Positions 59,501 through 64,000 of a DNA stretch of 64,000 bases are shown piece after piece. The translations under genes were made by a program, and so were the position numbers. The DNA comes from Drosophila pseudoobscura (lineage: Eukaryota; Arthropoda; Insecta; Diptera; Drosophilidae): contig NC_046679.1 of NCBI RefSeq assembly GCF_009870125.1, positions 22,196,001 to 22,260,000 on the forward strand, in the 5' to 3' direction. The notes under the pieces were generated by a model. The model ran no database searches. It was not told where the DNA came from and saw only the letters and a list, made by a program, of their open reading frames with translations. How positions within the stretch are numbered: the stretch's first letter is position 1; every line of letters begins with the position of its first letter.

Positions 59501-61212
59501 TTTTTGTTTTGTGTTGCAATGTTGCTGCTGCTGCTTCCGTTTCCGCTTTTCCACTCTCACTCTCTCTCTTCTCGCCCACAACAACAATACTGCGGAACAG
59601 TTAATCCATCATCATTATGATTTTTGTATTTCGTTTTCCTTCTCTTAACTTTGTTCAGTTTCAGAAGTATGTTGCTGTTGGCTTTGTTTCAGTGATGCTG
59701 CTGATGTTGCTTTCCTCTCATGTTGGCCTTTACATAATATCTTTTGAAATTCGTTCTATATTATATTCTTTTTTACATATGTTTGTGGTGGTGGCACGGC
59801 ACTTTTTTAAAGGCATTTACAGTCCTCGCATTTTCTATTGTTTTTTAATCCCTTTCTGCTGTTTTGTGGGTGGGAAAACTCTAGTAATTAGCTGCGGAGA
59901 CAATGACAGCTAGCAACAATCGTTAGATGGAGCAACTACAACAAGTGGCCACTCCTCCTTTGTTTTTATGGGCTAATGCAAATTTAATTGCGGTTTATTT
60001 TGCACAGCTGCTGACGCCCCAACAATAATAGAAAGCATATTAGAAGGGGCGAAGCTGTGGATACCCTTACAGAGGAATTCCCTGTTTCATTTTGAGTTAA
60101 GCGAAAAGAAGAAATGTTTCAATTCAATACTCAGAGCTCCCCTCTTAATGCTGTTCTATAATATATATGGCCAAAATCGGATCAAAACGATTATACTCTC
60201 TGTCAGAGTACAGGCAATATTCTGCCCTGTACACTTTTGATAGCCAGTGTGCCGTTGCCAATGAAGTTTGTGGCCACATTTTCGAGACCTTATCATGCTT
60301 CTTCCTGTGCTGGCTATTGCCCTAATTTGCCACGCCCCAGCACGCACACAGGCGCCAAACGCCCACATGCTGTGTGTGCGAAGGGCTCTGCTCATTTGCC
60401 TTTCGCTGTGCGCTCCCCCCCCCACACTTTTGCCCACTTTTCCGGCAAACTTTCAGCTCATTTCTGATATGGCTGTGGGTTTTAATGAGCTTCCCTTCTG
60501 ATTGTGGGGGAAAAAATGGGTAAAATCGTGCACTTTCCCAACTGCAAATGGAAGTGGCTGACCAGCTTGCCACCTGGGGCCAGCAAGTTGGTCAAAGTAG
60601 CAATGAATGACAGAAGGGAACCACATCAACGAATGACGATAGAAGCTGCAGCTGATTTGAAGAGTACGCTACGTATGTTAGTGCTTTTGTAAATTCCTTA
60701 ATCTGAGGGCATGTGACCGCATTGGCGGTGGGGCTGTAATTTGGGACCGGCTATTGTGTGGATTGGGGGCTGTTTAACTGCCAGCTAATTGATAACGATT
60801 TATATCGCTTTTTGAAGCTTTTATATTTTCCAAATATTAATTTGAAGAAATAAAACCTGTGTAACCCCTATAAGTATTCATTGCATGACAATTATTAGCA
60901 ATCAAAAGCAAAGACACGCTACTATTCTGCCCCTAGGTCTTTTAGGAATAGGGTGAAACACAGTTGAAGATAATTGGACGGCTTTGAAAATTCTAGGTAT
61001 CACAGAAATACCATTTATGATGTATGAATGAATTCCATGTAAACCCCACTTTCAACGCATCACTTGGCCATTGTTGAACAACCCCTCAGCACACAATAGC
61101 AGTCATTGTCGGAGGGCCAGGGCCTGTCTATGGATTCACTCGTTTTTTCCCAAATGCAACAGTGCGTATGCGTTATCCAAACTTTGAAGAACAATTGTTG
61201 CCTTGGTAATTG

Positions 61213-61236
61213 CAGGTTCAGGGTTCAGGGTTCAGG
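61213..61236 (+). repeat. (GGTTCAG)n, about 3 copies
   Basis: Three heptamer copies, visible directly; the short direct repeat GGATGTC lies about 25 bp downstream. Confidence 0.85.
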
Positions 61237-61598
61237 CCAAATGCTGTCGTTGCTTGTTGCTGGATGTCGGATGTCGGATGCCGATGGCAGCTGATGATGG
61301 GGCTGGCTGGGTGGTCTGGGTAGCAGCTGTTATCACATCCTAATGGTAATGCGATATTCATTGAAGCTGTATTGGCGGCACGACCATGGCACAGCATCCT
61401 TTCGTTTCTCAGAATCCAAACAGAAATCATAGCATACTTATTTGCGCCGAAAGGCGGCATAGCGGATGCTAACGAGGCCTCCGGCTGTACGCTGCTGTTG
61501 TTGTTGATGTTACTGCTGCTGCTACTGAGCCGTTGCTGCTCCTGCTGCCGATGATGATGATAGCTTATGTAACTAACGCTGCATAAATCCGTGCAAAC

Positions 61599-61621
61599 GC
61601 ACACACACACACACACACACA
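61599..61621 (+). repeat. (CA)n microsatellite
   Basis: Perfect CA run of about eleven units. Confidence 0.9.
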
Positions 61622-62224
61622 GAAGCAGAGAGGATGGCGGAGCAGAGGCCAAAGTACATATTTTTTCTTTCTTTTGCTTAACTATTCAAATGACATTTTA
61701 GTTGCTTGCCTTTTTTTAGCCACTCCTGAATGGGTGTGTGTATGTCTGCACCACTGATAATTCTTTTGGCGCACTCATGCCTCAGGCCTCGTGCCCCATG
61801 CCAAATGGTGCTGCGTGCTTTTAACACTAACAAGCAGCAGCAACAACTACAGCAGCAGCAGCAGCACCGATGCCAAAGGAATGGACAGACACACCCGAAC
61901 AAAGGTAAGTTGGAGAGCAGACTCTTCTTGGACAACACATAGATACACCAACACTTACACAAGCACTTCTATTTCACAGCCAAGCACACGCACACGTACA
62001 CGTTCTCTTAGATTTGGCCCGGTTCGAATGGCTCTGGCTTTGGCTCTGGCTCTGGCTTTTGGCAGCGATTGCGATTCCGTGGACGTTGCTGTCGAGTGAT
62101 GCTCTTGCTAATGTTCATCTCACGTCGATGGACCATTTTTGACTGGCTTCAAATCGAAGTCTGCCTGCTGCCAGCCTGCTGACTGCCTGTCGTCCTCGCC
62201 TCGTTGTTGGCCAACAGCAAACAG

Positions 62225-62440
62225 AAGGCAGAGAGCGGGTTCAGAGAGCGGAGCGAAGCGACTAGAGCAGAGGAGCAAAAGAGAGCGGCACGAAGCAGAG
62301 ATCTTATAACAATTGGTGGCTGTTGTTGTCTCTGCTCGATTCCTGGAGAAATCTTTGCAAAAATGAGAGATAGTTCAACAAACGGACAGCGAAAGAGAGA
62401 CACCAAGAGCGAGAGAGTCGAAGAGAAAGAGAAAGGGTAT
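62225..62440. promoter_or_regulatory. GAGA-rich island, candidate GAGA-factor-bound element
   Basis: At least seven GAGAG or GAGCG-GAG type motifs within about 215 bp, in a local rise of G content, plus a TTATAACA box near 62304. GAGA factor (Trl) binds such clusters at paused promoters and Polycomb elements. No start site can be assigned. Confidence 0.35.
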
Positions 62441-64000
62441 TGCAAGAACTTTCTCTTGTTGCATTTGCAGGCGGGCAACGCACGTGAGTGGATAGTGCTG
62501 CCAGACTATTGATAGATTGCGAAGATGTGGAAATGGAGATGTGGAATTCTAGATGTGCTGAAATTCTAACAAATTAATTTATAGAAATTAATTGGAGAAA
62601 AAAATTGTTAAGAATATTGTGCATAGCTCGGAATATTTGTAAGCCACAGGGAAGATGTGTATTTTTTACGAGAAGTACATATCTCTTTCTTAGATTATTA
62701 TAATTTATTCTTTAAACCACCTTAAAAACTATAATCTTTTTATATAATTTCAGACACGATGGCAGCCTATAAAAATCTCTTATATAGAATCTCTTCTACT
62801 GTCGTACTGTTCTCTCTTGAGGTCCACTCTCTGCACATGCGCTTCGTCCATCAAAACAATTTCGAGTTTTGCAGCAAAGGGACAAAAAAATGAATGTCTA
62901 ACAACAAATATATATAGATGTGCATATATATAGACCACCACAAGACCAAAACTCGCTTAGTTGCCGCGTTGACAACTTTGTGGCAGGCAACAAACAAACA
63001 CAGACACACGGACAATATGCCGACAAGATGGGGTGGTATGGTGTGGATGGTCTTCGAGGATGGCCTGAGAGATGGTCAGTGCAATGTGAGAAGGATAAAA
63101 GACAAGAGAACTGAAGATGCATTGGCTTTCTGGGCTAGAGGTTGCCCAAGCAGTGACCTGAGCAATGACCCGCTTAGACATTGGAGAGATTTATCTTTAG
63201 CAAGTAACACTCGTATCGTAGTAATACCTATGGGCGAACAAATAAATCTAATGCTAAACTTTTGACACCGTCACGGCAGGCGAGCCACAGTGGTATTTCC
63301 TGTTCCTCGCCCACAGCGATTCCTGCTTGAGTCTGTCTGCCTGTCAGCGACCAACAAAAGGAGTGACACTCGCCGAGGCACACACATTTATCTATTATAT
63401 ATTGTACATTATATATTTCTCTGCTAAAATTTATGACCTCCCATCACCTTTCTATGGCACCCAAAAAATCTTTCACATCTAGGAAATAAATAATAATAAT
63501 AAATTTTTTGCGCTTTTTATATGCCACTCCGTTTGTTCGTTTGGCATTTCTCACATTTCTTTGCCATTCTTATGACAATGTCAACATTTCTTTTTGCTCT
63601 CCCTAATGGCAGGACAAACACACACACACACGCACACAGCTTCTCACAGAGATACGCACGCACACTTGCACTTATGTATTTTCAATCGGTTCGCTGTTGT
63701 TCCGTCCTTCTTTGGCTATGCATGGCCATAAATTCTGGTTGAAGATTCGCTTCGGTTATGAGGAAAGCAGGCGACTATGGGTAGTCCAAAAATAAAGCGG
63801 ATAATTTCTGATGTTGACACACGCACTGGCAGAAAGAGGGAAAGGACACACACAGTCGCACAATTGTTATTTTGGCCATTTTTTGTTTGTTTGTCATTTA
63901 ACAGATTTTTGCTCCCCTTGCTCTGGCTATTGATTTCTAATTTTTCCTTCGTCGGCTTAATGCCACATATTTGCCCATTCTTTGGAGGACATTCCCAACA

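Larger units (their letters stand above)
53633..64000. other. 10-kb right flank without a supported gene
   Basis: No frame with a recognisable domain or consistent splice pattern on either strand; the longest are about 110-144 codons and simple-sequence-driven. Notable pieces are listed separately. The interval may be intronic or intergenic for a large gene to the right. Confidence 0.5.

Noticed and set aside
60040..60240. Possible decayed transposon segment (TTATACTCTCTGTCAGAGTA)
   Set aside because: A short palindrome-like string alone does not identify a family; no terminal repeats seen.
61730..62099. CAG-rich frame followed by a donor-like GGTAAGT near 61903
   Set aside because: Multiple stops in the alternative frames; the Gln/Ser run is a microsatellite and no acceptor or partner exon is evident.
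1..64000. CRISPR arrays, bacterial operons or prophage
   Set aside because: Spliced fly genes throughout; the only regular array (51.3-52.6 kb) has contiguous units without spacers.

Overview
This is eukaryotic nuclear DNA from a fly of the genus Drosophila. The genes are short, split by 50-250 bp GT-AG introns, and encode proteins that read directly as fly orthologues. Promoters carry fly core elements (Motif 1 GGTCACACTG, a DRE TATCGATA, Motif 6-like GTATATTT). The dispersed repeats look DINE-1/Helitron-like. The gene set resembles D. melanogaster 83A on chromosome 3R. An obscura-group species is my guess from repeat style and moderate protein divergence, and is not proven.

1-17.9 kb is a dense housekeeping cluster. 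In order: Hcs (holocarboxylase synthetase, minus, running off the left edge); a 38-codon membrane small ORF followed by HDAC3 (plus); Snr1/SNF5 (minus, tail-to-tail with HDAC3); mRpL44 (plus, head-to-head with Snr1); a Poldip2 orthologue (minus, tail-to-tail with mRpL44); RpL35A (plus); and PEK/PERK (plus). I derived exon boundaries from splice signals and reading-frame phase. In these seven genes every junction keeps frame, and product lengths agree with what I recall of the families.

17.9-45 kb is gene-poor. It holds one long minus-strand gene for an atypical Ras-like GTPase of the RASL10 type. Six exons are recognised between 21,489 and 32,612, separated by introns of 5.2 and 4.7 kb, and the true 5' end is unresolved. 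The rest of this stretch is AT-rich non-coding DNA with microsatellites.

45-50 kb contains an intronless, divergent casein-kinase-1 gene (plus) and a short EF-hand ORF (minus). 50.7-53.6 kb is a composite repeat: DINE-1/Helitron-like sequence bounded by 15-bp inverted repeats and split by a 1.3-kb AT-rich 39/51-bp tandem array. 53.6-64 kb has no protein-coding gene I can support. It is simple-sequence-rich non-coding DNA, possibly the intron or flank of a large gene outside the window.

The genes do not form a single pathway. The 5' cluster is ordinary housekeeping (biotinylation, chromatin, mitochondrial translation, ribosome, ER stress) arranged in divergent and convergent pairs. The most unusual things seen are the membrane small ORF upstream of HDAC3, the upstream ORFs of PEK with a TAATG stop/start overlap, the GTPase N-terminal in-frame stop, and the tandem array inside the Helitron-like repeat.
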